Assembly (NCBI RefSeq): GCF_040049215.1
Contig: NZ_JBDZDN010000001.1
Location: 2,046,001-2,110,000, forward strand
DNA from: Mesorhizobium_K sp040049215
GTDB taxonomy: Bacteria > Pseudomonadota > Alphaproteobacteria > Rhizobiales > Rhizobiaceae
Direction of reading: 5' to 3'
DNA: 64,000 nucleotides
The stretch's first letter is position 1. The number at the start of each line of letters is the position of its first letter. The notes beneath the pieces were generated by a model that saw only the letters and a program-made list of their open reading frames with translations, made no database searches and had not been told where the DNA came from. The position numbers were made by a program, and so were the translations under genes. Below are positions 50,102 through 58,595 of this stretch, piece by piece.

Positions 50102-50713
50102 CTACCGCAACACCTGCAAAATCGTGCGGTCGGAGAGGAAGGGCAGAAGCCTAGCCATGACCTTTGCCGTAACCGCCACGCAGCCCTGCGTCGGCGTGAA
50201 GCCCGGCCGCGCGAGGTGGAAGAAGATGGCGCTGCCGCGGCCGCGGCGGCGTGGCGCAATGTTCCAGTCGAGCACCAGGCAGTAATCGTAGAGCCTGTCG
50301 GCCCTGCGCATCGTCTCATGGCTTGCGCCATAAGGGATTTTCACCGGCCTGTTGTAGTTGCGGTCGTCGGACACCTCGCACCAGCCCAGATCCGCCTGGA
50401 TTGGCGTCATCGCAAGTCTTGTGCGGCGGGCGGCGACGTGGTCGCCGCGAAAATAACCTGACAGGATTCGCATCGAGGCGAGCGGCGTTGCGCCGTCGCC
50501 CTCGCGCTTGTTGGCCGAGATTCCACCGCGCCCGAGCGCGCAGGCAAACACTGTTCTGCCGGCGGCGAGCAGGCCCTGCGTGGGGTTGCCCGGCCGTGCG
50601 CGCACGGTCAGCCGGGTAATGCCCCGCCTGTTTTTGCCCCATTGGGCCGGGCCGGGCCGGTTTTTTGCATTGTTGGCCTTACACTTATGTTTTTTCTTGT
50701 ATGATCGTGACAT
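50102..50713 (-). CDS. L,D-transpeptidase (YkuD-fold) protein, COG3786 type
   Basis: 203 residues from the ATG at 50713. The catalytic segment is IFFHLARPGFTPTQGCVAVT with the His and Cys of the YkuD fold, preceded by RRADRLYDYCLVLDWN. There is no signal peptide, unlike classic L,D-transpeptidases; the N-terminus is a Lys-rich stretch (SYKKKHKCKANNAKNRPGPA), and family sequence begins near LTVRARPGNPTQG, so the true start may be later. A peptidoglycan role is inferred from the fold. Confidence 0.75.
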   Translation of the reverse strand: MSRSYKKKHKCKANNAKNRPGPAQWGKNRRGITRLTVRARPGNPTQGLLAAGRTVFACALGRGGISANKREGDGATPLASMRILSGYFRGDHVAARRTRLAMTPIQADLGWCEVSDDRNYNRPVKIPYGASHETMRRADRLYDYCLVLDWNIAPRRRGRGSAIFFHLARPGFTPTQGCVAVTAKVMARLLPFLSDRTILQVLR

Positions 50714-50799
50714 AGACAAATCGCTCGGCCCAGGATTCCCTGACGTTCCCCATAATCGGGCAAGGGTCAACCGATAACCGGCTATCGATGGACTGAAGC

Positions 50800-51483
50800 A
50801 TGACGTCTCGCACCATCCTTATTGTCGACGACGACGATGACCTGCGTTCGACGCTGGTCGAGCAGTTGTCGCTCTACAAGGAATTCGAGGTGTTGCAGGA
50901 GGCAACCGCCGGCAAGGGCGTTGCGACAGCTCGGGGCGGCGCTGTCGATCTGCTGATCATGGATGTCGGCCTTCCCGACATGGATGGACGCGAGGCCGTG
51001 AAACTGTTGCGCAAGGGCGGCTACAAGGCGCCGATCATCATGCTGACCGGCCAGGACACCGATTCCGACACGATCCTGGGGCTGGAAGCCGGCGCCAACG
51101 ACTACGTGACGAAGCCGTTCCGTTTCGCTGTGCTGCTTGCCCGCATCCGGGCGCAGTTGCGTCAACACGAGCAGAGCGAGGACGCGACCTTCTCCGTCGG
51201 GCCCTATACGTTCAAGCCGAGCCAGAAGCTTTTGATCGACCAGCGCGGCGGCAAGGTGCGGCTGACCGAGAAGGAAGCCTCGATCATCAAATATCTCTAC
51301 AGGGCCGATCAGAAGGTGGTTACGCGCGACGTGCTGCTCGAAGAGGTATGGGGCTACAATTCCGGCGTCACCACGCATACGCTGGAAACGCACGTTTACC
51401 GGTTGCGCCAGAAGATCGAGCGCGATCCTTCCAATGCAGAAATTCTTGTGACAGAAAGCGGCGGTTACAAGCTGGTCCCCTGA
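50800..51483 (+). CDS. cenR: CenR-like OmpR-family response regulator
   Basis: 227 residues. Receiver domain with the acidic cluster LIVDDDDD, phosphorylated Asp55 (LLIMDVGLPD), Thr83 and Lys105, then a winged-helix DNA-binding domain (YLYRADQKVVTRDVLLEEVWGYNSGVTTHTLETHVYRLRQKIE). The receiver and linker sequence closely follow the CenR pattern known from Caulobacter and Brucella, where CenR is essential for envelope integrity. The cognate kinase is not beside it. Followed after 66 bases by a cNMP-binding protein. Confidence 0.85.
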   Translation: MTSRTILIVDDDDDLRSTLVEQLSLYKEFEVLQEATAGKGVATARGGAVDLLIMDVGLPDMDGREAVKLLRKGGYKAPIIMLTGQDTDSDTILGLEAGANDYVTKPFRFAVLLARIRAQLRQHEQSEDATFSVGPYTFKPSQKLLIDQRGGKVRLTEKEASIIKYLYRADQKVVTRDVLLEEVWGYNSGVTTHTLETHVYRLRQKIERDPSNAEILVTESGGYKLVP

Positions 51484-51549
51484 GGCGGAGAGGTAGGGAG
51501 CCGGAGCGGTACCGCAGGAGGAGCGCCAGACTGACTGTTCGGGGACTTC

Positions 51550-52002
51550 ATGGCGCTGGATGATCACATCCGCATTCTGTCCGGCGTGAGGCTGTTCGAA
51601 GGCTTCGCGCAGGACCAGTTGCGTTTGCTCGCATTCGGCGCCGAAGCGATGAGCATTCCGGCAGGCAGGAAGCTCTACCGCGAGGATGACGACGCCGATT
51701 CCGCCTATATCGTCATTCGCGGCAAGGTCGGCCTCTATCGCGAGCATGAGGGTAATCGCGTCGAGGTGAGCACGGGAGGTCCCGGAACCGTGCTCGGCGA
51801 GATGGCCCTGATCGCGGACTCCCGCCGCCTGACCAGCGCGGAGGCGGCGACCGATGCCGAGGTGCTGCGCATCAACCGCTCGATGTTCCGCCGCATACTC
51901 GAGGAATATCCCGAGACGGCGGAAAGGCTGCGTCTGCAGATCATTGAGGATCTGCAGGCGCTGATCATGCGGATCGAGGAGGTCGGGGAGCGGCTGGGCT
52001 GA
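51550..52002 (+). CDS. Cyclic nucleotide-binding domain protein
   Basis: 150 residues, all one cNMP domain: RLFEGFAQDQLRLLAFGAEAMSIPAGRKLYREDDDADSAYIVIRGKVGLY and the phosphate-binding cassette GPGTVLGEMALIADSRRLTSAEAATDAEVLRI. There is no DNA-binding helix, so it is not a Crp factor. It may report cAMP or cGMP to a partner, possibly CenR, since the genes are adjacent; that link is inference. Confidence 0.85.
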   Translation: MALDDHIRILSGVRLFEGFAQDQLRLLAFGAEAMSIPAGRKLYREDDDADSAYIVIRGKVGLYREHEGNRVEVSTGGPGTVLGEMALIADSRRLTSAEAATDAEVLRINRSMFRRILEEYPETAERLRLQIIEDLQALIMRIEEVGERLG

Positions 52003-52211
52003 TACTTCCGTGTCCGGCAGCTCGACCTCGAAGCAAAAAGGGCCTCATGCAGCGGGCCAAGACCTCTCCGGTCAGGATTCACAAGATCTGAACCGGCGCG
52101 CCGTTGCCGCTTCCGCGAGGAAAGGAGTTGCTTGCCGATGGGTCGCCCGCTGTCCTAGATTGCCGAAGAAAAGCGCCGCGGCCCAGCGGCATGAATCTCA
52201 AGGAGGCAAGG

Positions 52212-52871
52212 ATGGCACTGACGATCAACGATACCGCGCCGGATTTCGAGGCGAACACGACCGAAGGCAAGATCCGGTTCCACGAGTGGCTCGGCGACAG
52301 CTGGGGTGTGTTGTTCTCGCATCCCAAGGATTTCACGCCGGTATGCACCACCGAGCTTGGCCGCATGGCGGCGCTGAAGCCCGAATTCGACAAGCGTGGG
52401 GTCAAGGTGATCGGACTCTCCGTCGACCCGGTCGACAACCACAAGAAGTGGTCGATCGATATTGCCGAAACGCAGGGGACCGCGCCAAACTATCCGATGA
52501 TCGGCGACACCGACCTCAAAGTTTCGAAACTCTACGGCATGCTGCCGGCAGGAGCGGGCGAGACTTCCGAGGGCCGGACCGCGATGGACAACGCGACGGT
52601 GCGCACCGTTTTCGTGGTCGGGCCCGACAAGAAGATCAAGCTGGCGCTGATCTACCCGATGAGCACGGGGCGCAATTTCGACGAGATTCTGCGTGTGATC
52701 GATTCCATGCAGCTTACCGCCAAACACAAGGTGGCGACACCGGTCGACTGGAAGCAGGGGGAGGACGTGATCATCCTGGCCTCCGTTAGCGACGAGGACG
52801 CCAAGAAGCAGCACCCCGGCGGCTTCAAGACGATCCGGCCCTATCTGCGCACGGTAGCGCAGCCGAAATAG
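52212..52871 (+). CDS. 1-Cys peroxiredoxin (Prx6 type)
   Basis: 219 residues from the ATG at 52212 after AGGAGG. The active site is HPKDFTPVCTTELGR with Cys45, and the C-terminal extension (KHKVATPVDWKQGEDVIILAS ... HPGGFKTIRPYLRT) is that of the Prx6 group, not AhpC. It reduces hydrogen peroxide and organic peroxides. Downstream, a stem-loop separates it from a thiosulfate/persulfide gene with which it may share oxidative-sulfur tasks. Confidence 0.92.
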   Translation: MALTINDTAPDFEANTTEGKIRFHEWLGDSWGVLFSHPKDFTPVCTTELGRMAALKPEFDKRGVKVIGLSVDPVDNHKKWSIDIAETQGTAPNYPMIGDTDLKVSKLYGMLPAGAGETSEGRTAMDNATVRTVFVVGPDKKIKLALIYPMSTGRNFDEILRVIDSMQLTAKHKVATPVDWKQGEDVIILASVSDEDAKKQHPGGFKTIRPYLRTVAQPK

Positions 52872-52887
52872 GCCGAACTACCGGCAA

Positions 52888-52912
52888 CCGCCCGAGGCGT
52901 GGCCTCGGGCGG
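52888..52912 (+). other. Stem-loop between the peroxiredoxin and persulfide genes
   Basis: CCGCCCGAGGC (52888-52898) and GCCTCGGGCGG (52902-52912) form an 11-base perfect stem with a GTG loop. There is no T run, so it looks more like an intercistronic mRNA-stability or processing element than a terminator. Confidence 0.45.
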
Positions 52913-52940
52913 ACAGGTTCTGCTTTCCGGAGGTAGCGCC

Positions 52941-53972
52941 ATGATCTTTCGCCAGCTCTTCGATTCCACGTCCAGCACCTACAGCTACCTGATCGCCAGC
53001 CGGCACGGCGCGGAGGCGCTGATCATCGATCCGGTGCTTGAGAAGGTCGACCGCTACATCAAGCTGCTCAATGAGCTGGACCTGAGATTGGTGAAGGCGG
53101 TGGACACCCATCTCCATGCGGACCACGTCACCGGACTGGCCGAACTGCGCGACCGCACCCATTGCATCACCGCGATGGGCGAGCAGACCAAGGCCGACGT
53201 GGTGTCGATGCGGCTTGCCGACGGCGACAAGCTCGACATCGAGGGCGTTAGCCTGGACGTGATCTACACGCCAGGCCACACCGACGATTCCTATTCCTTC
53301 GCCATGCAGGACCGGGTCTTCACCGGCGATACGCTGCTCATCCGCGGCACGGGCCGTACCGACTTCCAGAACGGCGACCCGCGCCAGCAATACGATTCCA
53401 TCTTCAACCGTCTGCTGAGGCTTCACGACGACACGATGGTTTTCCCGGCGCACGACTACAAAGGCGATACGGTGAGCACGATCGGCGAGGAGCGGCGCAA
53501 CAATCCGCGCCTGCAGGTTCCTTCAGTCGACGCCTATATCGATCTGATGAACAACCTCAATTTGCCAAATCCGAAGATGATGGACGTGGCCGTGCCCGCC
53601 AACATGCATATCGGATTGCACCAGGAGCAGGTGGCGGCCAAGGGCTGGGCGGTGTCGGCGGATGCGGCGCTGAGGCTGCTCGGCCGTCCTGATGTGGCGC
53701 TGGTCGATCTGAGGGAGAAGAACGAGCGCGAGCGGCACGGGAAGATCCCCGGCGCACTGCATCTTCCCTATACGGAGATCGACGACAATGTGAAGCCGGG
53801 CGGCATCTTGCACCAGTTGGGCTCGATGCAGAAACTTGCCTTCTTCTGCGCCTTCGGCGAGCGCTCGGCGATGGCGGTGACCGCCGCACAGGAAGCCGGC
53901 ATCGACTCGGCCTGCCATATCGAGGGCGGCATCGCCGCGTGGAAGAAGGCCGGGGGGCCTATCGAGCACTGA
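52941..53972 (+). CDS. Persulfide dioxygenase-rhodanese fusion protein
   Basis: 343 residues from the ATG at 52941 (GGAGG upstream). The N-terminal metallo-beta-lactamase domain has THLHADHVTG (HxHxDH) and FPAHDYKG, the ETHE1-type mononuclear iron site. The C-terminal rhodanese domain has ALVDLREKNERERHGKIPGA and the active Cys in LAFFCAFGERSAMAV. Proteins of this design oxidise glutathione persulfide and pass sulfane sulfur. No cognate sulfide:quinone reductase is in view. Confidence 0.88.
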   Translation: MIFRQLFDSTSSTYSYLIASRHGAEALIIDPVLEKVDRYIKLLNELDLRLVKAVDTHLHADHVTGLAELRDRTHCITAMGEQTKADVVSMRLADGDKLDIEGVSLDVIYTPGHTDDSYSFAMQDRVFTGDTLLIRGTGRTDFQNGDPRQQYDSIFNRLLRLHDDTMVFPAHDYKGDTVSTIGEERRNNPRLQVPSVDAYIDLMNNLNLPNPKMMDVAVPANMHIGLHQEQVAAKGWAVSADAALRLLGRPDVALVDLREKNERERHGKIPGALHLPYTEIDDNVKPGGILHQLGSMQKLAFFCAFGERSAMAVTAAQEAGIDSACHIEGGIAAWKKAGGPIEH

Positions 53973-54034
53973 GGGTGGAAAAAGTTGCTGGAATGCGGCT
54001 TTGACAGCGCGATGCGCGCCTGCTCAAACGCTGC

Positions 54035-54196
54035 ATGTCGAAAATCCTCGCCCTCGTCATCATCGGAATGATGGTCATCCAGCTGATCAAGCCGCTCGGC
54101 CTGCCGGGGCTTAGGCAGCGTCGCGATTTCTGGAAGCTGGCCGTGGCGGCCATGGTCGCGATCTCGCTGACGGTGCTGATCAGCCACGGGCGCTAA
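54035..54196 (+). CDS. Small two-helix membrane protein (hypothetical)
   Basis: 53 residues starting MSKILALVIIGMMVIQLIKP and ending VLISHGR. Two hydrophobic helices are joined by a basic turn (GLRQRRDFWK). This layout is common for small inner-membrane proteins of Rhizobiales. No family name known to me. It ends next to the terminator of the aldolase gene. Confidence 0.62.
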   Translation: MSKILALVIIGMMVIQLIKPLGLPGLRQRRDFWKLAVAAMVAISLTVLISHGR

Positions 54197-54224
54197 CAAA
54201 AAAAAGCCCCGCAAAGCAGGGCTC
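54197..54224 (-). terminator. Intrinsic terminator after fbaB
   Basis: Read on the minus strand, AGCCCT pairs with GGGGCT around an eight-base loop and runs into a stretch of eight T residues (seen as A at 54198-54205). It ends the fbaB transcript. Confidence 0.82.
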
Positions 54225-54244
54225 TTGCAATCAAATTCTGATGC

Positions 54245-55144
54245 CTACGCGGCGGCCTTGACGCTGGACGCCTGGAAAATGCTGTCGATCGCCGAAGCCA
54301 GCGCCGCGTCGAATTGCGCATCGCTTTGTTTCGCCGACAGCCCCTCGGTCAGGGCGCGCGAGAAGCTCGCGATCATGCCGACATTGTGCCGCAGCTTTTC
54401 GTTGGCGTCGTCGCGGGAATAGCCTCCGGACAGCGCGACCACGCGCATGACGCGCGGATCGTCTATCAGAGGTTTGTAGAGGTTGGCTTTTGCGGGCAGC
54501 GTCAGCTTCAGCATGACCTGCTTGCCTGATGGCACGTCGTCGAGGTGTTTTTTGATCTCGGCGAGGAGGATGTCCTCGGCCGCCGCCTTGTCCGGTATTG
54601 AAATCGTGACTTCCGGCTCGATGATCGGAACGAGGCCGTGCGCCAGGATCTGTTTGCCGACTTGGAACTGCTGGTCGACGACGGCCGCGATGCCTTTCGG
54701 ATTTGCCGCGTCGATCACCGAACGCATCTTGGTGCCGAATATCCCCTTCGCTACGGCGCGCTTCAACAGCGCGTCCAGGGCCGGCATAGGCTTCATCAGT
54801 TTGACGCCGTCGTTAGCTTCCGCCAGCCCGCTGTCGACCTTCAGGAAGGGCACCACATGGCGCTTTTCCCACAGATATTGCGCCGTCGGCGTGCCGTCGA
54901 TGTCGCGGTCCATGGTTTGCTCGAACAGGATGGCGCCCATCACCTTGTCCCCGGTGAAGGCGGGGGACTTGATGATCCGCGCGCGCATCTGGTGGACGAG
55001 GTCGAACATCTCAGCCTCGTTCGACCAGGCGCTTTCGTCGATGCCGTAAAGCTTGAGCGCTTTCGGCGTAGAGCCACCCGACTGATCGAGCGCTGCAATG
55101 AAGCCGTCCTTTTTCGCGGCTTGCGCGGCCATGTCCTTGTTCAT
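54245..55144 (-). CDS. fbaB: Class I fructose-bisphosphate aldolase
   Basis: 299 residues from the ATG at 55144 (GAGGAGA upstream). It matches the class I (Schiff base) type: GFIAALDQSGGSTPKALKLYG, VPFLKVDSGLAEANDGVKLM, VPIIEPEVTI and VMLKLTLPAKANLY, the last with the Schiff-base lysine. It cleaves fructose-1,6-bisphosphate to two triose phosphates. It follows pgk on the same strand after 126 bases. Confidence 0.92.
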   Translation of the reverse strand: MNKDMAAQAAKKDGFIAALDQSGGSTPKALKLYGIDESAWSNEAEMFDLVHQMRARIIKSPAFTGDKVMGAILFEQTMDRDIDGTPTAQYLWEKRHVVPFLKVDSGLAEANDGVKLMKPMPALDALLKRAVAKGIFGTKMRSVIDAANPKGIAAVVDQQFQVGKQILAHGLVPIIEPEVTISIPDKAAAEDILLAEIKKHLDDVPSGKQVMLKLTLPAKANLYKPLIDDPRVMRVVALSGGYSRDDANEKLRHNVGMIASFSRALTEGLSAKQSDAQFDAALASAIDSIFQASSVKAAA

Positions 55145-55270
55145 CAACTTCTCCTCAGTCGGGCGATTTCCGGAATTCATTACGTCAACCGGCGGGCCAG
55201 CGCCACAGTACGGCTGCCACGCCCGCCAATCTCAATCGATTCAATTGGAAGCGTCCGCGACGAACACGCC

Positions 55271-56470
55271 CTACTTGTGCTTCAGAACCTCGACGCCGGG
55301 AAGCTCCTTGCCCTCCATCCATTCGAGGAAGGCGCCGCCGGCGGTCGAGACATAGGTGAAATCGTCGGCGACGCCGGCGTGGTTGAGCGCCGCCACCGTG
55401 TCGCCGCCGCCGGCGACCGAAAGCAGCTCGCCGGCCTTGGTGCGTCTGGCGGCATGCCGGGCGACGGCCACCGTGGCCTTGTCGAAAGGCGCAATCTCGA
55501 AGGCGCCGAGCGGGCCGTTCCAGACCAGCGTCTCGGCGCGGTCGATCCATTCGTTGATCGTCTCGATGGTCTTGGGTCCGACATCGAGGATCATGCCGTC
55601 GGCGGGCACGGCGTTGATCGGCACCACCTCGCTGATCGCGCCGGCCTTGAACTCCTTTGCCACCACACCGTCGGACGGCAGTATGATCGCGCAGCCGGCA
55701 GTGGCCGCCTCAATCATGATCTGGCGCGCGGTCTGGGCAAGATCGTGCTCGCAGAGCGACTTGCCGACATTCTCGCCGCGCGCGGCCAAAAAGGTGTTGG
55801 CCATGCCGCCGCCGATGACCAGCGCGTCCACCTTCTTCACGAGGTTCATCAAAAGGTCGAGCTTGGTCGAGATTTTCGCGCCGCCCACGATGGCGACAAC
55901 GGGGCGCTCGGGGTTGCCGAGGCCCTTCTCAAGGGCTTCAAGCTCGGCCTCCATGGTGCGGCCGGCATAGGCCGGCAGCAAATTGGCGAGCCCCTCGGTC
56001 GAGCAATGGGCGCGGTGCGCCGCCGAAAAGGCGTCGTTGACGAAAATGTCGCCGTTGGCGGCGAGCTTTTCGGTGAAGGCGCGGTCGTTCTTTTCCTCGG
56101 CCTTGTAGAAGCGGGTGTTTTCCAGGAGCGCGATGTCGCCGGGCATCATGGCGAAGATCGCGCCCTCGACCATCTTGCCGACGCAGTCCGGGATGAAGGT
56201 CACGTTGCGACCGATGATGTCCGAGGCTGCGCGCGCTATCGGCTCGAGCGACAGCTCAGGATCGGGGCCATCCTTAGGACGCCCGAAATGGGCGAGCAGA
56301 ACGACTTTGGCGCCCTTGTCGGAAAGCTCCAGGATGGTTGGCGCCACGCGCTCGATGCGGGTGGCGTCGGTGACCTTGCCGTCCGAAACCGGCACGTTGA
56401 GATCGACGCGGACCAGCACGCGCTTGCCCTTGATGTCTCCGAGGTCGTCGAGGGTGCGGAAATGGGCCAT
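55271..56470 (-). CDS. pgk: Phosphoglycerate kinase
   Basis: 399 residues. It carries KRVLVRVDLNVPVSDGKVTD at the N-terminus, LLAHFGRPKDG, and the C-terminal nucleotide site (VGPKTIETINEWI ... LLSVAGGGDTVAALNHAG). It transfers phosphate from 1,3-bisphosphoglycerate to ADP. Full length; between the antiporter gene and fbaB. Confidence 0.96.
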   Translation of the reverse strand: MAHFRTLDDLGDIKGKRVLVRVDLNVPVSDGKVTDATRIERVAPTILELSDKGAKVVLLAHFGRPKDGPDPELSLEPIARAASDIIGRNVTFIPDCVGKMVEGAIFAMMPGDIALLENTRFYKAEEKNDRAFTEKLAANGDIFVNDAFSAAHRAHCSTEGLANLLPAYAGRTMEAELEALEKGLGNPERPVVAIVGGAKISTKLDLLMNLVKKVDALVIGGGMANTFLAARGENVGKSLCEHDLAQTARQIMIEAATAGCAIILPSDGVVAKEFKAGAISEVVPINAVPADGMILDVGPKTIETINEWIDRAETLVWNGPLGAFEIAPFDKATVAVARHAARRTKAGELLSVAGGGDTVAALNHAGVADDFTYVSTAGGAFLEWMEGKELPGVEVLKHK

Positions 56471-56544
56471 GATGGTCTCCTTCAGGCAAAGCGCCGCCGG
56501 ACATTATCGCGGCGCGGCGCGGATGCAAGACGACGATTCGGAGG

Positions 56545-58416
56545 TCAATTGCCGCGGCTGCTGTAGGAATCGGGTTTTTCGGTTTCCTCGGATGCAACCG
56601 CAGCGCCGCCGCCAGATCTTGCCCGCTTGAGGAAGCCGCGGATACGATCGATCAGTTCGACCGGGCTTAGAAATGCCGGGATACTGGCAACAGCCGGCGC
56701 CGGCTCGAGCGAGAGCCCAACCGAGGCGATGCGGCCCTGCTCATCCACGTCGCGAACGATAAGCTCGATCGTGCCGAGAGTCATGCGGTCGGCATATTCG
56801 GCGTGCCCGCCGAGCCGCTGCTGCATGAGCTGGCCGATGGTGAGCTTCATTTCGGCCTCGGTCAGGCCGGGGCTGTAGTTCGCCTCCAGTTCGGCGGCGG
56901 ATCGCGCCGGATCGACTGCGAACGCGCCGAAGAAGTCGGCGTCGTCGGGGCTGACCTCGGTACGGCTGGCGAACAGTCGGTCAAGCAGCCGCGGATATCT
57001 GTCCGGGACGAAAATATAGACGTGGTCGCCGGCGACGAGGCGGCCGGATTCCTGGTACTTCATCGAGCGACCTTCGCGCACGACGAGAGACGGCCTTGCC
57101 CAGCGCGGTATGCGCTCGCCGCGCGCGACCGGACTGCCGGCGACGACCGTGTAGGCGAGCAGTTCGTGGTGCGCGGACCCCGGCAGTTCGAGTTCCACCT
57201 TCTCCAGCGGGCCGATGCGCTGCGGCACGATGAGGCCGAGCCGGCGTGCGAGCGGGCCGACCGTCCAGCCCTGGATGACCAGCGACACGAGAACGACGAT
57301 GAAGGCGGTGTTGAATATGGCGCGGCCGTTTTCCAGCCCGCCGAGCAGTGGCGTGATGGCGAGCAGGATCGAGACCGCGCCGCGCAGGCCGACCCAGGAG
57401 ATGAATGCGGTTTCCTGACGTGCAAAGCTGAACGGGATGAGGCACAGCCACACGGCCAGCGGTCGCGCGACGAAGATTAGGAACAGGCCGAGCGCGATCG
57501 AGACCGGCAATATGCCAAGGAACTGTGACGGCGTGGCGAACAGGCCGAGCACGAGGAACATGATGATCTGCGCCAGCCAGGAGACGCCGTCCTGGAAACG
57601 CTTGAGACTTGCCGCCGAGCGGAGGTTCGAGTTTCCTGCGACCAGTCCGGCGAGGTAGACGGCAAGGAAGCCTGACCCGCCGATGGCGCCGCCCGTCGCG
57701 AAGACGAGCAGGGAAAGCGTCAGCACGAAGATCGGCAGCAGGCCGTGGTCGAGGTTGAACCGGCCGACCAGGCGGACGATCGCCAGACCGCCGAGCACGC
57801 CGGCGATTGCGCCGAGACCCATATGAACGAAGAAGCCAACCACAAGGTCGACAACCAGCACCTCCGCCTGCGGGTCCAGGCCGGCTGCGATGACCTCGAC
57901 CAGCGTGATGGTGAGGAAGATGGCGATCGGATCGTTGGTGCCGGACTCGATTTCCAGCGTGGATCTGACGCGGTCGCGCAAGAGCACGTTGCCGGCGCGC
58001 AGCAGGAAGAACACGGCCGCGGCGTCGGTGGAGGCAACCGCCGCGCCGAGCAGGAAGGATTCCAGCCAGCTGAAATCTGTCAGGTAGAAGGTCACCATGC
58101 CGAACAGTGCCGTGGTGATCATGACGCCGACAGTTGCGAGCGAAATAGCGGGCATCGCCGCCTGCCGGAGTGCGGTGACCGGCGTTCCGAATCCGGATTC
58201 GAACAGAATGACGGCAAGCGCCAGACAGCCGACGAAATAAGCGAGGCGGGCGTTGTCGAACTCGATGCCGAGGCCGTCGACGCCTGCCGCCAGCCCGAGG
58301 GCGAGGAAGAGGAGCAGCAACGGCGCGCCGAAGCGGAAGGCGATCAGGCTCGAAAACGCGGCGGCGAGCACCAGGGCAGTGCCAACCAGCGTGACGAGAT
58401 AAATCGACTGATCCAT
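56545..58416 (-). CDS. Potassium/proton antiporter (CPA1, NhaP2/CvrA type)
   Basis: 623 residues. Residues 1-400 hold about 12-13 helices of the Na+/H+ exchanger fold (VTFYLTDFSWLESFLLGAAVASTDAAAVFFLLRAGN, SGTNDPIAIFLTI). A TrkA_C-like domain (LVVREGRSMKYQESGRLVAGDHVYIFVP) and a CorC/HlyC-like end (TIGQLMQQRLGGHAEYADRMTLGTIELIV) follow, which is diagnostic of NhaP2/CvrA. It exports K+ against H+. It interrupts the glycolytic genes. Confidence 0.9.
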   Translation of the reverse strand: MDQSIYLVTLVGTALVLAAAFSSLIAFRFGAPLLLLFLALGLAAGVDGLGIEFDNARLAYFVGCLALAVILFESGFGTPVTALRQAAMPAISLATVGVMITTALFGMVTFYLTDFSWLESFLLGAAVASTDAAAVFFLLRAGNVLLRDRVRSTLEIESGTNDPIAIFLTITLVEVIAAGLDPQAEVLVVDLVVGFFVHMGLGAIAGVLGGLAIVRLVGRFNLDHGLLPIFVLTLSLLVFATGGAIGGSGFLAVYLAGLVAGNSNLRSAASLKRFQDGVSWLAQIIMFLVLGLFATPSQFLGILPVSIALGLFLIFVARPLAVWLCLIPFSFARQETAFISWVGLRGAVSILLAITPLLGGLENGRAIFNTAFIVVLVSLVIQGWTVGPLARRLGLIVPQRIGPLEKVELELPGSAHHELLAYTVVAGSPVARGERIPRWARPSLVVREGRSMKYQESGRLVAGDHVYIFVPDRYPRLLDRLFASRTEVSPDDADFFGAFAVDPARSAAELEANYSPGLTEAEMKLTIGQLMQQRLGGHAEYADRMTLGTIELIVRDVDEQGRIASVGLSLEPAPAVASIPAFLSPVELIDRIRGFLKRARSGGGAAVASEETEKPDSYSSRGN

Positions 58417-58534
58417 TCCGGCGCGCCCCTCCGTCTCAAATTGGTCCTAGCGTGAAGTGAGGCGAAGACAAGGCGGCGCGCGAGGGCAGGCACGCTTTAG
58501 CCGGCTTGGGCGAAGATTTTCCGTTTCGCGGTGC

Positions 58535-58565
58535 GAAAACAAAACGCCCGGGCAAGCCGGGCGTT
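58535..58565 (-). terminator. Intrinsic terminator after gap
   Basis: AACGCCCGG (58543-58551) and CCGGGCGTT (58557-58565) form a nine-base stem; on the minus strand it is followed by TTGTTTTC. It separates gap from the antiporter gene. Confidence 0.8.
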
Positions 58566-58595
58566 CGAGGATGTCTGGAAAGCAGACCGGACAGT

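Noticed and set aside
54638..56566. 642-codon open frame on the plus strand
   Set aside because: Antisense to fbaB and pgk; a shadow of GC-rich coding sequence.
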